NCBI RefSeq assembly: GCF_000761155.1
Contig: NZ_CP009533.1
Span: 1,798,001 to 1,862,000 of the forward strand
Length of the DNA stretch: 64,000 bases
Direction: 5' to 3'
Origin: Pseudomonas rhizosphaerae
Lineage (GTDB): Bacteria; Pseudomonadota; Gammaproteobacteria; Pseudomonadales; Pseudomonadaceae
Shown: one piece after another, positions 9,949-19,315 of the stretch
Numbering within the stretch: the first letter of the stretch is position 1
Layout of the letters: every line of letters starts with the position of its first letter
Made by a program: the position numbers and the translations under genes
The notes under the pieces: model-generated
What the model was told of the DNA's origin: nothing
What the model saw: the letters and a program-made list of their open reading frames with translations, nothing else
Databases searched by the model: none

Positions 9949-10671
9949 TTATTTGACTGACTTCAGGAACGCAGCCGTTTCCGGCTGCAATGGATTGCCA
10001 ATGACCTGATCCGGGCTGCCGATCTCATGCACCAGGCCGTTGCGGAAGAAGGCGACGCGATCGGACACATCGCGGGCGAAGCGAATTTCGTGGGTCACCA
10101 GCACCATGGTCATGCCGTCTTCCGCCAGCATGCGCATGGTGTCGAGCACTTCGCCAACCAACTGCGGATCGAGCGCCGAGGTGGCCTCATCGAACAACAT
10201 GTAGTCGGGCGACATGGCCAGCGCCCGGGCGATCGCCATGCGCTGTTGCTGGCCACCCGACAGCTTGCCGGGGAAGGTCTTGAACTTGTCGCCCAAGCCA
10301 ACATGGGTCAGCTGCCGCACGGCCAGCGCCTCGGCCTCATCCTTGCTCTTGCCCAGCACCTTGCGCGGCGCCAGCATGACGTTCTCGAGCACCGTCAGGT
10401 GCGGAAAGGCATTCCATTGCTGGAAGACGATGCCGATTTTCTGCCGCAACCGATTGATGTTGGTGCTGCTGTCGTGGACCTCGATGCCATCGACCCGGAT
10501 GCTGCCCCGCTGGATCGGCTCCAGGCCGTTGATGCACATCAGCAGGGTGGACTTGCCCGAACCCGAGCCACCGATGATGGACACCACCTCGCCCTTGCTC
10601 ACCGTCAGGCTGACGCCCTTGATGACCTCCAGCTCGCCGAAGGATTTGTGTACGTTGTCGATCTCAATCAT
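9949..10671 (-). CDS. polar amino-acid ABC transporter ATP-binding protein
   Basis: 240-residue GlnQ/HisP-type ATPase. Seen are Walker A GGSGSGKST, Q-loop VFQQWNAFPHLTVLENV, signature LSGGQQQRMAIARAL and Walker B YMLFDEATSALDP. Its start overlaps the end of the upstream permease gene by 8 bases. It powers the two-permease importer encoded with it; the substrate is inferred to be hydroxyproline or another amino acid from locus context. Confidence 0.93.
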   Translation of the reverse strand: MIEIDNVHKSFGELEVIKGVSLTVSKGEVVSIIGGSGSGKSTLLMCINGLEPIQRGSIRVDGIEVHDSSTNINRLRQKIGIVFQQWNAFPHLTVLENVMLAPRKVLGKSKDEAEALAVRQLTHVGLGDKFKTFPGKLSGGQQQRMAIARALAMSPDYMLFDEATSALDPQLVGEVLDTMRMLAEDGMTMVLVTHEIRFARDVSDRVAFFRNGLVHEIGSPDQVIGNPLQPETAAFLKSVK

Positions 10672-11314
10672 TTTCCTGCCACCTTCTTTCCAGACGAGCG
10701 CCTAGGCGTGCGACCACCAGGCTCATGACGTAGTAGATGAGGCCGGCGATGCACAGCACCAGCAGCGGTTCCTGTATGCGCGTGACGATGGTCTGCGAGG
10801 CGCGCAGCAGTTCGACGATGCCGATCCACATCACCAGCGCGGTATCTTTCATGACGCCCAGCACCAGGTTCAGCCAACCGGGGAAGGCTACGCGGGTGGC
10901 CATTGGCAAGACGATGTAGCGCAGGTCCTGCCAGTAGCTCAGGCCCAGCGAGCGGCTGGCGCGGCGTACCGACGGCGACACGGCCAGCACGCCACTGCGC
11001 ACGATTTCGGTGAAATACGCGGCGGCGTAAACCCCCAGTACGATGCAGCCGACGCTGAAGGCGCTGATGTCCAGCCCGGCAATGCTCTTGAACGAATTGA
11101 GCAGGACGAACTGGATCAGCAACGGTACGCTGCGAAACACGTCCAGCACCCAGGCCAGGGGCAGGCTGGCGCGCGGCGCCAGGGCGCGCAGCAGGCCGCA
11201 CAGCAAACCGCCGAAGGAGCCCAGCAGGATTGCCCAGAACGTCAGTTGCAGGGTCACCCAGGCGCCGTCGAGCATGTACACGAGGTCTGTCGCGGTGAGG
11301 CTGGTAGAAAACAT
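10664..11314 (-). CDS. polar amino-acid ABC transporter permease (second)
   Basis: 216-residue HisM/GlnP-type permease. It has an N-terminal helix pair (MLDGAWVTLQLTFWAILLGSFGGLL), the EAA-like loop (VRRASRSLGLSYWQDLRYIVLPMA) and several membrane helices. It starts 10 bp after the first permease and overlaps the ATPase gene by 8 bases, so translation is probably coupled. It forms the membrane channel with its partner. Confidence 0.92.
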   Translation of the reverse strand: MFSTSLTATDLVYMLDGAWVTLQLTFWAILLGSFGGLLCGLLRALAPRASLPLAWVLDVFRSVPLLIQFVLLNSFKSIAGLDISAFSVGCIVLGVYAAAYFTEIVRSGVLAVSPSVRRASRSLGLSYWQDLRYIVLPMATRVAFPGWLNLVLGVMKDTALVMWIGIVELLRASQTIVTRIQEPLLVLCIAGLIYYVMSLVVARLGARLERRWQEND

Positions 11315-11324
11315 GCGCCGCTCC

Positions 11325-12005
11325 TCAGTAGCGAAACAGACGCCAGCTCAACAGCCGGGCAAGGCCGACGATCAGCTTGGCGATCAGGTAGTAGAGCACC
11401 GCGGCCATGGCGAAGTACTCGAAGGTGCGGAAGGTCTTCACGTTGTAGTCCTGGGTGACGCCGGTGAGGTCGTCGTTGAGCCCGACCACCACGCCCAGCG
11501 AGGTCATCAATACCGCCCAGACCATCTGATTGCTGAGCGGGTAGAACACCACGCGCAACAGTTGCGGCACGATGATCATCCGGTACGCCTGAAAGGCGCT
11601 CATGCCCAGCGAGCGTGCAGCACGCATCTGCGTGTCGGGCACTGCCTTGAGACCGCCGCGGAAGTTTTCCGCCAGGTAACCGGCGTTGTTGAAGGTGATG
11701 CCGGCCAGCAGCGCCAGCCAGGAGCTGACGTGCAGCCCCATGGAACCCAGGCCGAAGTAAAGGATGTAGATCTGGAACAGCGATGGGGTATTGCGCGCGA
11801 TCGACACCCAGCCGTCGCCGATGCCGCGCAGCACCCGGCCGCGCAACGTCCGTTCGGAGCCTGCGCGCATCACGGTCAGCAGCAGCGCGATCAGCACACC
11901 GAAGATCATCGACAGCGCGGCGGTTTCGAACGTGACCCAGGCGCCCTGCAGCATGTCGGGCAGGGCGCGCCACGCGGCCCGCCATTGGAAGGTGTAGTCA
12001 AACAT
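11325..12005 (-). CDS. polar amino-acid ABC transporter permease (first)
   Basis: 226-residue permease of the His/Glu/Gln transporter family. Its cytoplasmic loop reads MRAARSLGMSAFQAYRMIIVPQ and it carries multiple membrane helices. I chose ATG 12005 (MFDYTFQWRAAW), which overlaps the end of the aconitase-X gene by 8 bases; the longer frame upstream only mirrors that gene. Partner of the next permease and the ATPase. Confidence 0.92.
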   Translation of the reverse strand: MFDYTFQWRAAWRALPDMLQGAWVTFETAALSMIFGVLIALLLTVMRAGSERTLRGRVLRGIGDGWVSIARNTPSLFQIYILYFGLGSMGLHVSSWLALLAGITFNNAGYLAENFRGGLKAVPDTQMRAARSLGMSAFQAYRMIIVPQLLRVVFYPLSNQMVWAVLMTSLGVVVGLNDDLTGVTQDYNVKTFRTFEYFAMAAVLYYLIAKLIVGLARLLSWRLFRY

Positions 12006-13770
12006 GGTTCGAGCGCTCCACTGGGCTGGCGGCGTACAGCCAGGCGGGCGGTTCACCACAGGTGCTGCCGCTGCACGCGCTGTCGACGCAGACGGCCAGG
12101 CTGGCGAAATGCACACTGCGCCCGACCAGGCCCGGCGCGTAATGGGCGAACTTGCCTGAATTGGTCATCAGTGAGCGTGTGCCTATGGGAATCACCGGTT
12201 CGCCCAGCATGCACCAGCAGGTGTCGGTGATCAGCGTTGCGCCGAAGGCGTCGAGCACGGTCAAGTGACCGGCTGCGCGCGCTTGCTCCAGCACCGCTCG
12301 GCCGCAGGTGATGGCCAGCACCACGTCCGGGTGCTTGCGCCGGCCTCGGCACAGCTCAGCCAGGCGGGCAAACTCACTGAGGGAAAAATGCGGATTGCCC
12401 AGGGAGATCATCCGCACTTGCGGATCCCAGGCACTGTTGAGTTCCTTCCAGCTCGCCAGCAGGTCGAGGGGCGTGATCGATAGATGTGGCAGCGTCCCTG
12501 ACGAATCGATCGAGCACGCTGGGTCAGATGCTTCCGGCGTGACCCCGGCCATGTGAAACATCGGTGCGGCACTGGTAGTGGCGAACGCGGCGCCGAACGC
12601 CTTGAGGTCATCCAGGCCGGGGCGCAGGTGTTGCAGACCGTCGATCAGGGGAATGCGACTGCCGCAGAGGGCGCCGATGTGATAGCCCAGCAACGGGTAG
12701 AAGCTGTCGTCCCGTTCCGTCAGGGCCGGTACCGCGATGCGCAGTTGCGGCTGGCGTTGCCCGGTGAGGTGGCAGCCGATCGACGGCGCGCGGCCGGTCA
12801 GGGCGATGCAGATGTCGAGGTAGTCGGGGTATTTGAGGGTACGTGCGCCGAGCACGCTGTTGGCGTACACCACGGCGTTGGACTCGGCCCACACCACTTG
12901 CTCGCCGAGCTGTGGCGCACTGTCGAGCAGATAAGGCGCGCAGGTGAAACTCAAGCGTGCGCCCATGGCCATGTAGGCATCGCCCAAGGCGCTGGCAGGT
13001 TCGCCCAGGGCCGGGTCGATACCCAGTTCGCGCCAGCGACGCTGGTCCACCGAGATCGCGTTCAGGGTAGTGGGTACGCGCACCTGCGCGCCCCACTGTA
13101 CGAGTTGCTCGGCAAACCGCAGGCTCGCCGGGCCGGTGTAGATGCACCCGTCGATGTGCGCCTGGGTGATGTCGATCAGTTCCCGGGCGCCTTGCAGGCG
13201 CGCCATGCGCAGGATGATCTGCATCGCCACCTGCGCTGCCTTGCCATGGGTGCCTTCGAGCAGTTCATGGTCGCGGTGGTCGAGTTCAAAGCCGGTTTCG
13301 GCGGGGTCGTCCTGGGCTGGGGTTTGGCAAGGCTGCCAATCGTCTTCCGGCATGTTGTTGTAGAGGCTCACAGAGCCGCCTTCGAGCCGCGCCCAGCCTT
13401 GGCCGCGCAAGGTGGCGAAGGCTTCGTGGCCGACGCACAGCACCGGCAGGGAGCGGCCAAAGAAATGCTGCGCCACCAGCGCCCCCAGGGTCAGAATCTC
13501 GTCCGCTTCGGCCAGCACCAGCGCCGCCGGGGCATGACCGTTGGCGATCAGCTCCATCATCACGCTGCTGCCGGTGCAGGAGCCACGACTGCCGGGAATC
13601 GCCAACACCCGGCCTCCCACGCTCTGGCCACTGAGCGGATGGTGGCGGTCGATGACCTCGCCACTGCTGGGGTCGACCCCGCCCCAGAAACTCAGGCCAG
13701 TGTCGGCGAACAGCAGGGCACCCTGCGCGCTGCCGTCGATCAGGCGGCGTCCACTGGCGATGCCGGGCAT
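11998..13770 (-). CDS. fused aconitase X, probable cis-3-hydroxy-L-proline dehydratase
   Basis: Single-chain aconitase-X enzyme of about 590 residues. An N-terminal small-subunit (DUF126-like) domain of about 130 residues carries the GSRGSCTGSS loop. A large-subunit (DUF521-like) domain follows, with a serine/cysteine-rich end (CVDSACSGSTCGEPP). Fused forms of this kind include bacterial cis-3-hydroxy-L-proline dehydratases, which yield pyrroline-2-carboxylate. ATG 13770 has a GAGGTGA ribosome site. The gene sits between the binding-protein and permease genes of an ABC transporter. No pyrroline-2-carboxylate reductase is visible nearby. Family sure, substrate inferred. Confidence 0.8.
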   Translation of the reverse strand: MPGIASGRRLIDGSAQGALLFADTGLSFWGGVDPSSGEVIDRHHPLSGQSVGGRVLAIPGSRGSCTGSSVMMELIANGHAPAALVLAEADEILTLGALVAQHFFGRSLPVLCVGHEAFATLRGQGWARLEGGSVSLYNNMPEDDWQPCQTPAQDDPAETGFELDHRDHELLEGTHGKAAQVAMQIILRMARLQGARELIDITQAHIDGCIYTGPASLRFAEQLVQWGAQVRVPTTLNAISVDQRRWRELGIDPALGEPASALGDAYMAMGARLSFTCAPYLLDSAPQLGEQVVWAESNAVVYANSVLGARTLKYPDYLDICIALTGRAPSIGCHLTGQRQPQLRIAVPALTERDDSFYPLLGYHIGALCGSRIPLIDGLQHLRPGLDDLKAFGAAFATTSAAPMFHMAGVTPEASDPACSIDSSGTLPHLSITPLDLLASWKELNSAWDPQVRMISLGNPHFSLSEFARLAELCRGRRKHPDVVLAITCGRAVLEQARAAGHLTVLDAFGATLITDTCWCMLGEPVIPIGTRSLMTNSGKFAHYAPGLVGRSVHFASLAVCVDSACSGSTCGEPPAWLYAASPVERSNHV

Positions 13771-13780
13771 GGTCGTCACC

Positions 13781-14599
13781 TCAGTAGTAGACGTTGGGGA
13801 CGGTGAGGTTGGTGGGCGCAATCTCGGTGCCGACCCATTTCACGAACAGCTCGTTGTAGCGACCGCTGCGCACTTGCTGGTTGACGAACAGGTTGAGGTA
13901 GTTGAGCAAGCCATACTCGGTGCGCTTGGCCCCAAGGGAAACGTAATCGATCACGTAGGGCGCATTGCCGGCGACTTTGAGGTTCTTGTATTTGCCGGAT
14001 TTCAAGGTGGCGGCAGCTACGGTGTTGGTGACCACGGTGGCCTGGATGTGGCCCTGGGCGACGGCCAGGATGGTGTCGTTCTGCGACTGGTAGGCACGGA
14101 AGCTGCCGCCACCCCAACTCTTCACGTCCTTTTCCAGGGCTATGGCCTCGTAGGTGCCGCTGGTGTTGCCCAGTGCCTTGCCCTTGAGGTCGTCGAAACC
14201 GTTGATGCCCGTGTCGTCGCGGGTGAGCACGACCATCTGGAAGGCGAAGTAGGGCACGCTGAGGCCAACGGTCTTGGCCCGCTCCAAGGTGTCCGACGTG
14301 GACGCCACGATGACGTCGGCACGCCCCGAGATCAGCGCCGGAATCCGATCCGGAAATGGCGTCTCGACGACTTCGGCATCTACGCCGAGCACCTTCGCCA
14401 GGTCATGGCAGTAATCGACGTCGAAGCCGGCGGGTTTGTTGGCGCTGTCGCGAAAACCCATGGGCGGGAAGTCCAGCGTCACCGCGCAGCGCAGTTTGCC
14501 GGAGCCGACGATGTCGTCCAGCTTGTCGGCTTGGGCGGTTGCCATGAAAGCGCTACTGAGCACAGCGGTAAGGGCTACGGCGAAGGCGGGTGTTTGCAT
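13781..14599 (-). CDS. periplasmic amino-acid-binding protein of the ABC transporter
   Basis: Solute-binding protein of about 272 residues. The signal peptide reads MQTPAFAVALTAVLSSAFMATAQA, followed by a two-lobed family 3 domain (LRCAVTLDFPPMGFRDSANKPAGFDVDYCHDLAKVLG, RADVIVASTSDTLERA). ATG 14599 follows GAGG. First gene of the five-gene unit binding protein - aconitase X - permease - permease - ATPase. A GTATACG operator candidate lies 40 bp upstream. Confidence 0.92.
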   Translation of the reverse strand: MQTPAFAVALTAVLSSAFMATAQADKLDDIVGSGKLRCAVTLDFPPMGFRDSANKPAGFDVDYCHDLAKVLGVDAEVVETPFPDRIPALISGRADVIVASTSDTLERAKTVGLSVPYFAFQMVVLTRDDTGINGFDDLKGKALGNTSGTYEAIALEKDVKSWGGGSFRAYQSQNDTILAVAQGHIQATVVTNTVAAATLKSGKYKNLKVAGNAPYVIDYVSLGAKRTEYGLLNYLNLFVNQQVRSGRYNELFVKWVGTEIAPTNLTVPNVYY

Positions 14600-14638
14600 G
14601 GGAACCTCGGATGGGATAGTGCAGGAATGACCGATGAG

Positions 14639-14650
14639 ATTTCGTATACG
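14639..14650. promoter_or_regulatory. candidate GntR operator upstream of the transporter/aconitase-X operon
   Basis: ATTTCGTATACG is identical to the site at 9875 and is followed here by ATAT, which lengthens the dyad. It lies 40 bp before the binding-protein gene. The rest of the 222-bp gap to the AraC gene shows no gene. Confidence 0.6.
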
Positions 14651-14821
14651 ATATTTGAAATGCAACAGCCGTGCCTGTTCGCCTTTGTCACTGGATGATT
14701 TCAAGGAAGCTTGAACCAGACACGTTTCAGGTGGGTACGAGCATGCCTTCGCGTTTCCGAGATCCAATCTGGGGTGTTACATAAGGGAGCATCGCCAGCG
14801 TCACTGCCCGCTAACGGAACA

Positions 14822-15571
14822 TCAGCGATGACTATCGCGATACAAACTGGGTGACAAATGCGTCAAGGCGCGGAATTGTCGGCTGAATGCACTGTGGTCG
14901 GTGTAGCCGCAGCGCAGGGCGATGTCGGTGATGGGCAGGTCTTCTTCGCGCAGCAGGCGCGAGGCTTCTTCCAGGCGCGCCTTGTGGATCAGCTGGCGCG
15001 GGGTGAGCTGGAAGATCCGCTTGCAGTGCCGCTCCAATTGCGCGACCGACAGCCCGGCAATCGCCGTCAGTTCCGCCAGGCTGATCGGGCGATGGAAGTG
15101 GGCGCGGATGTGCGCATCCACCGCCGCCACTTTCTGGAACGAAGGATGACTGGATTGCGGCAGTTGCAGGTCTCGAGAGATGCCGGCCAGACCGACGATG
15201 CGACCTTGCTCGTCGTGCAGGGCGATCTTGTGGGTCAGGCACCATACCGGCTGATTGCCGTCATAGAGGTGCAGCTCCAACTGGTCGGCCAACTCGCGGC
15301 CACTGCTCAGGACCTTGCGGTCCTGTTCGGTGTACAGCGAGCCAAAGCGCGCCGGGAACACCTGCTCGGCGGTCAGGCCCAACAGTTGCCGGTGGGTCTT
15401 GAACCCGCAACGCCGGGCCAGGGTGGTGTTGACGAAGGCATAGCGAGCGGCGTCGTCCTTGATGAAGAACACCACGTCGGCCAAGGCGTCGAGCAGTGGC
15501 GCCAACGGTTGCAGGCTGACCAGCAGGTCGGGCAGGTGGCAGGGACTGGCAGGAACGAGGGCGGCGAGCAT
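14822..15571 (-). CDS. lhpR: AraC-family regulator with PAS domain (LhpR-like)
   Basis: About 249 residues. The N-terminal half is a PAS-like sensor domain (LADVVFFIKDDAARYAFVNTTLARRCGF, then WCLTHKIALHDEQGRIVGLAGISRDL). The C-terminal half is a double helix-turn-helix AraC domain (ISLAELTAIAGLSVAQLERHCKRIF and DIALRCGYTDHSAFSRQFRAL). ATG 15571 is chosen for its GGAG 9 bases upstream; ATG 15604 is a close alternative. P. aeruginosa has an AraC-type activator of hydroxyproline genes in this position, so the name is by analogy. It lies between the dehydrogenase genes and the transporter operon. Confidence 0.75.
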   Translation of the reverse strand: MLAALVPASPCHLPDLLVSLQPLAPLLDALADVVFFIKDDAARYAFVNTTLARRCGFKTHRQLLGLTAEQVFPARFGSLYTEQDRKVLSSGRELADQLELHLYDGNQPVWCLTHKIALHDEQGRIVGLAGISRDLQLPQSSHPSFQKVAAVDAHIRAHFHRPISLAELTAIAGLSVAQLERHCKRIFQLTPRQLIHKARLEEASRLLREEDLPITDIALRCGYTDHSAFSRQFRALTHLSPSLYRDSHR

Positions 15572-15643
15572 GGCGTCAGGCTCCGGAAAGGACGCCCGGA
15601 GCATAGTGCCCCCGGCCCGCTGCGCAAAGTGCTGGCGATGGGA

Positions 15644-16903
15644 TCAAGTAGGCGGGTGGTCGTCGATGCAGAGCAAGGTCGCGATCCGGGCCGGGCTGAA
15701 GGGCGGGCGAGGTGTGGACGGCTGCCAGCCGAACAGCTGCGCGGTGGCAGCACCACACACCCGGCCCTGGCAGGCGCCCATCCCGCAGCGGGTGGCCAGC
15801 TTGGCCTCGCGCCAGGAGCCATGTGGTTGAACGGCCGCGTAGGGCACGTCTTCACAGCGGCAGACCAGTGTGTCCGGTTCGCACAGGGTGGCGAGCGCCG
15901 GCCTCAGGGCGAACGCGCGGTTCAGCACGGCGGCGAAGCCCTGCCAATGGCTGCGCTGCGACCAAAGCTGTGCGGCTGCGGCTTGATCGCCGACCGCAGC
16001 GTGCCCAGCGATGCTGCCTTCGACCAAAGCCAGCTCGCTGCCGCCGAAACCGGTGCATTCGCCGGCGGCGAAGTGATCGGCCAGGCTAGTCGCCTGCCAG
16101 CCATCGACGGCAATGGTTCCAGCCTGCAACGCACAGCCCAGGGCCTCCCCCAACTGCGTGTTGGGCACCAGGCCGAAGCCACAGGCCAGTCGCTCACACG
16201 GTATTTCCACGGTTCGCCCCCGTTGCATCAGGCGCACGCCTTCGAGCCGTTCGCTGCCGAGCGCGGCCAGTACGTAGCTGTCGGCGCGATACACCGCTGA
16301 GCCGAGTTGCAGTGCTTGCAGCGCCTTGTGCGGCCAGCGTGGCAACTGCGCTGCGAAGCGCGCGACAGCGCCGGTGCTGGCCTGCTCGGCGATGCGGATC
16401 ACCCGAGCGCCCTGCTTTTGCGCGGTGTGGGCGCTGGCCAGCAGCAACGGACCGCTGCCCGCGACGACCACACGCTCGCCCGCGATGGGCAGGCCGCCCT
16501 TGACCAGAGCCTGCAAACCTCCCGCGCCGGTCACGCCGGGCAGTGTCCAACCGGGGAAGGGCAGCAACAGCTCACGGGCGCCGGTACACAGGATCAGCTT
16601 GGCATAGTCGATGATCCAGCCGCGCTCCTCGTTCTCCACCAGCAAGCGGTAGGGCGCGGGCCGGGCAATCACTCGGGTGGCGGTGTGGAGCTGCACATTG
16701 CTATATCCCTGCAAGCGCTCACGCAGTCGAATCACCTGAGTCGGCAACGCGGCGTGGGGCCCGTCGCGCCAGATTTGTCCACCGGGGGCCGGATTGTCGT
16801 CGAGCAGCACAATGCGAGCCCCGCTGGGTGCTGCTGCCAGTGCCGCATGGAGGCCAGCGGGGCCAGCACCGATGATCAGGACCTCGGCGTGTTCGTTCAT
16901 CAT
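15644..16903 (-). CDS. lhpE: FAD/NAD-binding subunit of D-hydroxyproline dehydrogenase
   Basis: About 419 residues, resembling the HcnB/OoxA class. It has an N-terminal FAD motif (VLIIGAGPAGLHAALAAA), a central dinucleotide motif (VVVAGSGPLLLASAH) and a C-terminal BFD-like [2Fe-2S] segment (CRCEDVPYAAV, then CGMGACQGRVCG). These proteins assemble with a DAO-type subunit and a small ferredoxin-like subunit and pass electrons to the respiratory chain. The start overlaps the stop of the small subunit (ATGATGA region). Naming follows the lhpABFE order of P. aeruginosa from memory. Confidence 0.82.
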   Translation of the reverse strand: MMNEHAEVLIIGAGPAGLHAALAAAPSGARIVLLDDNPAPGGQIWRDGPHAALPTQVIRLRERLQGYSNVQLHTATRVIARPAPYRLLVENEERGWIIDYAKLILCTGARELLLPFPGWTLPGVTGAGGLQALVKGGLPIAGERVVVAGSGPLLLASAHTAQKQGARVIRIAEQASTGAVARFAAQLPRWPHKALQALQLGSAVYRADSYVLAALGSERLEGVRLMQRGRTVEIPCERLACGFGLVPNTQLGEALGCALQAGTIAVDGWQATSLADHFAAGECTGFGGSELALVEGSIAGHAAVGDQAAAAQLWSQRSHWQGFAAVLNRAFALRPALATLCEPDTLVCRCEDVPYAAVQPHGSWREAKLATRCGMGACQGRVCGAATAQLFGWQPSTPRPPFSPARIATLLCIDDHPPT

Positions 16904-17133
16904 GAGGTGTGCACCTGCATGCCGTCGCGGCAGTGCGTCTGGCACGCCAGGCGCCGGGAACCGTCGATGGTGACCCGGCACTCCTGGCAGATGCTCATGC
17001 CGCACAGGGGCGCACGCCGCTGGCCGCTGACCGAGGTCCGCGTGCAGCCGTCACCGGCGATCGCCAGCGCGGCTGCGACACTGGTGCCTGCAGCCACACG
17101 CAGTGTGCGACCATTCACAGTCAATTCAGGCAT
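16900..17133 (-). CDS. lhpF: small [2Fe-2S] subunit of D-hydroxyproline dehydrogenase
   Basis: 77-residue ferredoxin-like (Fer2_4/HcnA-type) protein. Four cysteines in PLCGMSICQECRV and RRLACQTHC would bind a plant-type [2Fe-2S] cluster. The ATG at 17133 overlaps the end of the DAO-type gene by 8 bases and has GGAG at a normal distance; a GTG two codons upstream (17139) is possible. It relays electrons between the two flavoprotein subunits. Confidence 0.82.
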   Translation of the reverse strand: MPELTVNGRTLRVAAGTSVAAALAIAGDGCTRTSVSGQRRAPLCGMSICQECRVTIDGSRRLACQTHCRDGMQVHTS

Positions 17134-18241
17134 GGGCACATGCTCCGAGAAAACGCTGTGGCAGGTACGGTGCTGCGGCCAGCGGCAGCGATTCGTCGAA
17201 CAGTTGCGCCACCAGCAGGTCGGCGGTCGCCGGTGCGGTCGTCACCCCCAAGCCCTCATGACCCACCGCCAGCCACAGGCCCGGACGCTGTGGATGCTCA
17301 CCCACCAAGGGCAAGCCGTCCGGGCTGGCCGCGCGGAAACCGGTCCAGGCACGAATCACGTTCATGTCGTTCAGGGCAGGGACATACTCGGCCGCGCGCC
17401 TGAGCATTTTGGCGAGCATCCAGCCTTCGACGTCAGGCTCGGTGGTGTCGAATTGTCGCGAAGCACCGATGAACAATTGCCCGGTCGGGCGCGGTTGGAT
17501 GTTGCAGGCCGTAGACGGGCCGCTGGCGGTGTGGGCGCTGGTGACGTAGCCCAGCTCTACCAGCGTATGGGTGATCTGCGCGGGGTAGCGGTCGGTGATC
17601 GCCAGATGACCTTTCTTGGCCTGCACGGGCAACTCGGGGCACAGCGCGGTGGCCTGGATGCCATTGGCCAACAGCACCAGATCGGCGCTCAGCCATTGAC
17701 CGTCGGCCAGGCGCACACGGTGGCCGTCCACCTCAATGACCGTGGCGTGTTGCTGACGAATCAAGGGATGGTCGAGCATCCACTGCGCGGTCGCCGGTGC
17801 ATACACAATACCGTCGCCCTTGATCAACAGACCGCCTTCCAGGCCCTCGCGCAACAGCGGCTCACGCGCGCGCAGGGCGGTCGCACCAAGGATTTCGCAC
17901 GCCTCGCCATGCTCGCGCAGCACCTTGAACTTGTGCTCGGCAACGGCCATTTCCTCATCGTTCGCAGCCAGCCAGAGGGTGCCGTTGCTGCGGTACGCAC
18001 AGCCCTGAGGCAGCGCCGAGGCCATCTCGCGCCAGCGCCTGAGCGAGTATTGGCTCAGCGCCAGTTCGGCGGCGTTGTCGTCGAGCACCAGCAGGTGGCC
18101 CATGCCAGCCGCCGTGGCGCCGGGCTGTCCGGCGTCCAGCACCTGAACGTTCAGGCCACGTTTGGCGAGCGCCTGGGCGCAGGCGGCGCCGACGATGCCC
18201 GCGCCGATCACAATGGCGTCGGCCACGGCCTGCGTGCTCAC
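17126..18241 (-). CDS. lhpB: DAO-type FAD oxidoreductase, catalytic subunit of D-hydroxyproline dehydrogenase
   Basis: 371-residue D-amino-acid-oxidase-fold protein. It has an N-terminal Rossmann motif ([21 protein letters not shown]) and a C-terminal FAD contact ([44 protein letters not shown]). The GTG start overlaps the stop of the epimerase gene (GTGA). It oxidises cis-4-hydroxy-D-proline, the epimerase product, to pyrroline-4-hydroxy-2-carboxylate. Assigned by fold and position. Confidence 0.85.
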   Translation of the reverse strand: MSTQAVADAIVIGAGIVGAACAQALAKRGLNVQVLDAGQPGATAAGMGHLLVLDDNAAELALSQYSLRRWREMASALPQGCAYRSNGTLWLAANDEEMAVAEHKFKVLREHGEACEILGATALRAREPLLREGLEGGLLIKGDGIVYAPATAQWMLDHPLIRQQHATVIEVDGHRVRLADGQWLSADLVLLANGIQATALCPELPVQAKKGHLAITDRYPAQITHTLVELGYVTSAHTASGPSTACNIQPRPTGQLFIGASRQFDTTEPDVEGWMLAKMLRRAAEYVPALNDMNVIRAWTGFRAASPDGLPLVGEHPQRPGLWLAVGHEGLGVTTAPATADLLVAQLFDESLPLAAAPYLPQRFLGACAHA

Positions 18242-19182
18242 AGGCGAATGCCCCAGGCGAAGGGGTCGTTACCGTGCAAAATCAGCGTGGCTTCGGCGCT
18301 CACATACGCCTGCCCGCGAATGGTCGGCACCACCCGCCCATCGGCGCTCGGCTCCAGCGGCTCGTAGGACCCTTCGAACGTGCTGCCGATGACGCTGGCC
18401 TGACGCCAGATCTGGCCGGGCTGCAGCTTGCCGTCGGCTGCAAGGCACGCCAGCTTGGCGCTGGTCCCGGTTCCGCAGGGCGATCGATCGTAGGCTTTGC
18501 CCGGGCACAGCACGAAGTTGCGGCTGTCGGCCTGCTCGTCCTCGGCGAACAGTTCGATGTGGTCGATCAGGCCACCGTCTTCGCCGCGTAAGCCTTGATC
18601 CTCGAGCGCCCTTTGCACGGCGACGGTGTAGGCCGTGAGGGCTTCGAGGTTGTCACCGCTGACAGCCAGCCCATGCTCGGCGATCAGGAAAAACCAGTTG
18701 CCGCCCCAGGCGATGTCGCCCACGACCGGGCCGAAGCCCGGTACGTTCAGTGCTACATCCTTGCGGTAGCGATAGGCCGGCACGTTGCGCACGCTGACCG
18801 AACCGTCGTCATGCAGTGTCGCCTGAACGGTGCCCACCGGTGTCTCGACGGCGTGCATACCCGCACCGATGCGGCCCAGATGGGCCAGCGAGGCAATCAG
18901 GCCGATGGTGCCGTGGCCGCACATGCCCAGGTAGCCGGTGTTGTTGAAGAAGATCACGCCGGCGCAGGCGCTGGGGTCCACGGGCGTACACAGCAGCGCG
19001 CCCACCAGCACGTCGCTGCCACGCGGTTCCAGCACGCAGGCGGCGCGCCAGGCATCGTGGTGTTCGGCAAGCCGTTGTCGGCGCTCGGCCATGCTGCCCG
19101 TGCCGAGCTCGGGGAAACCGCCGATCACCAGGCGCGTGGGTTCACCCCCGGTGTGCGAGTCGATCACTTCAATGCGGTTCAT
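18238..19182 (-). CDS. lhpA: 4-hydroxyproline 2-epimerase
   Basis: 314-residue proline-racemase-family enzyme. The two catalytic cysteines are present: Cys88 in MCGHGTIG and Cys236 in [12 protein letters not shown]. The N-terminal [13 protein letters not shown] is typical. A Cys (not Thr or Ser) at the first position is what epimerases and racemases have, rather than trans-3-hydroxyproline dehydratases. It converts trans-4-hydroxy-L-proline to the cis-D form. First gene of the lhpA-lhpB-lhpF-lhpE unit. Confidence 0.92.
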   Translation of the reverse strand: MNRIEVIDSHTGGEPTRLVIGGFPELGTGSMAERRQRLAEHHDAWRAACVLEPRGSDVLVGALLCTPVDPSACAGVIFFNNTGYLGMCGHGTIGLIASLAHLGRIGAGMHAVETPVGTVQATLHDDGSVSVRNVPAYRYRKDVALNVPGFGPVVGDIAWGGNWFFLIAEHGLAVSGDNLEALTAYTVAVQRALEDQGLRGEDGGLIDHIELFAEDEQADSRNFVLCPGKAYDRSPCGTGTSAKLACLAADGKLQPGQIWRQASVIGSTFEGSYEPLEPSADGRVVPTIRGQAYVSAEATLILHGNDPFAWGIRL

Positions 19183-19257
19183 GGGCCACTCGTCGAGTCG
19201 TTTCAGTGAACCCTAGCGTGGCGCAGATGAGGCGGTGGGGCTTGAGCGATTTAACGC

Positions 19258-19279
19258 GTGCCGATGACGAATTCGGCAC
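19258..19279. promoter_or_regulatory. inverted repeat between the GntR gene and lhpA
   Basis: GTGCCGA-N8-TCGGCAC, a perfect 7-bp dyad, lies 36 bp after the GntR stop and 75 bp before lhpA. It could be an operator for lhpA or a hairpin ending the GntR transcript; there is no T-run. Confidence 0.3.
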
Positions 19280-19315
19280 AGTGGCTGATTTTATTGGCCG
19301 GTTCCCAGGACGATT

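Noticed and set aside
11998..13770. Classical aconitase
   Set aside because: Length and domain order (small-subunit domain fused before a DUF521-type domain) fit aconitase X, not AcnA or AcnB.
16307..18367. 686-codon plus-strand frame across the hydroxyproline dehydrogenase genes
   Set aside because: It spans three overlapping minus-strand genes with intact FAD and Fe-S motifs and has no ribosome site or domain.
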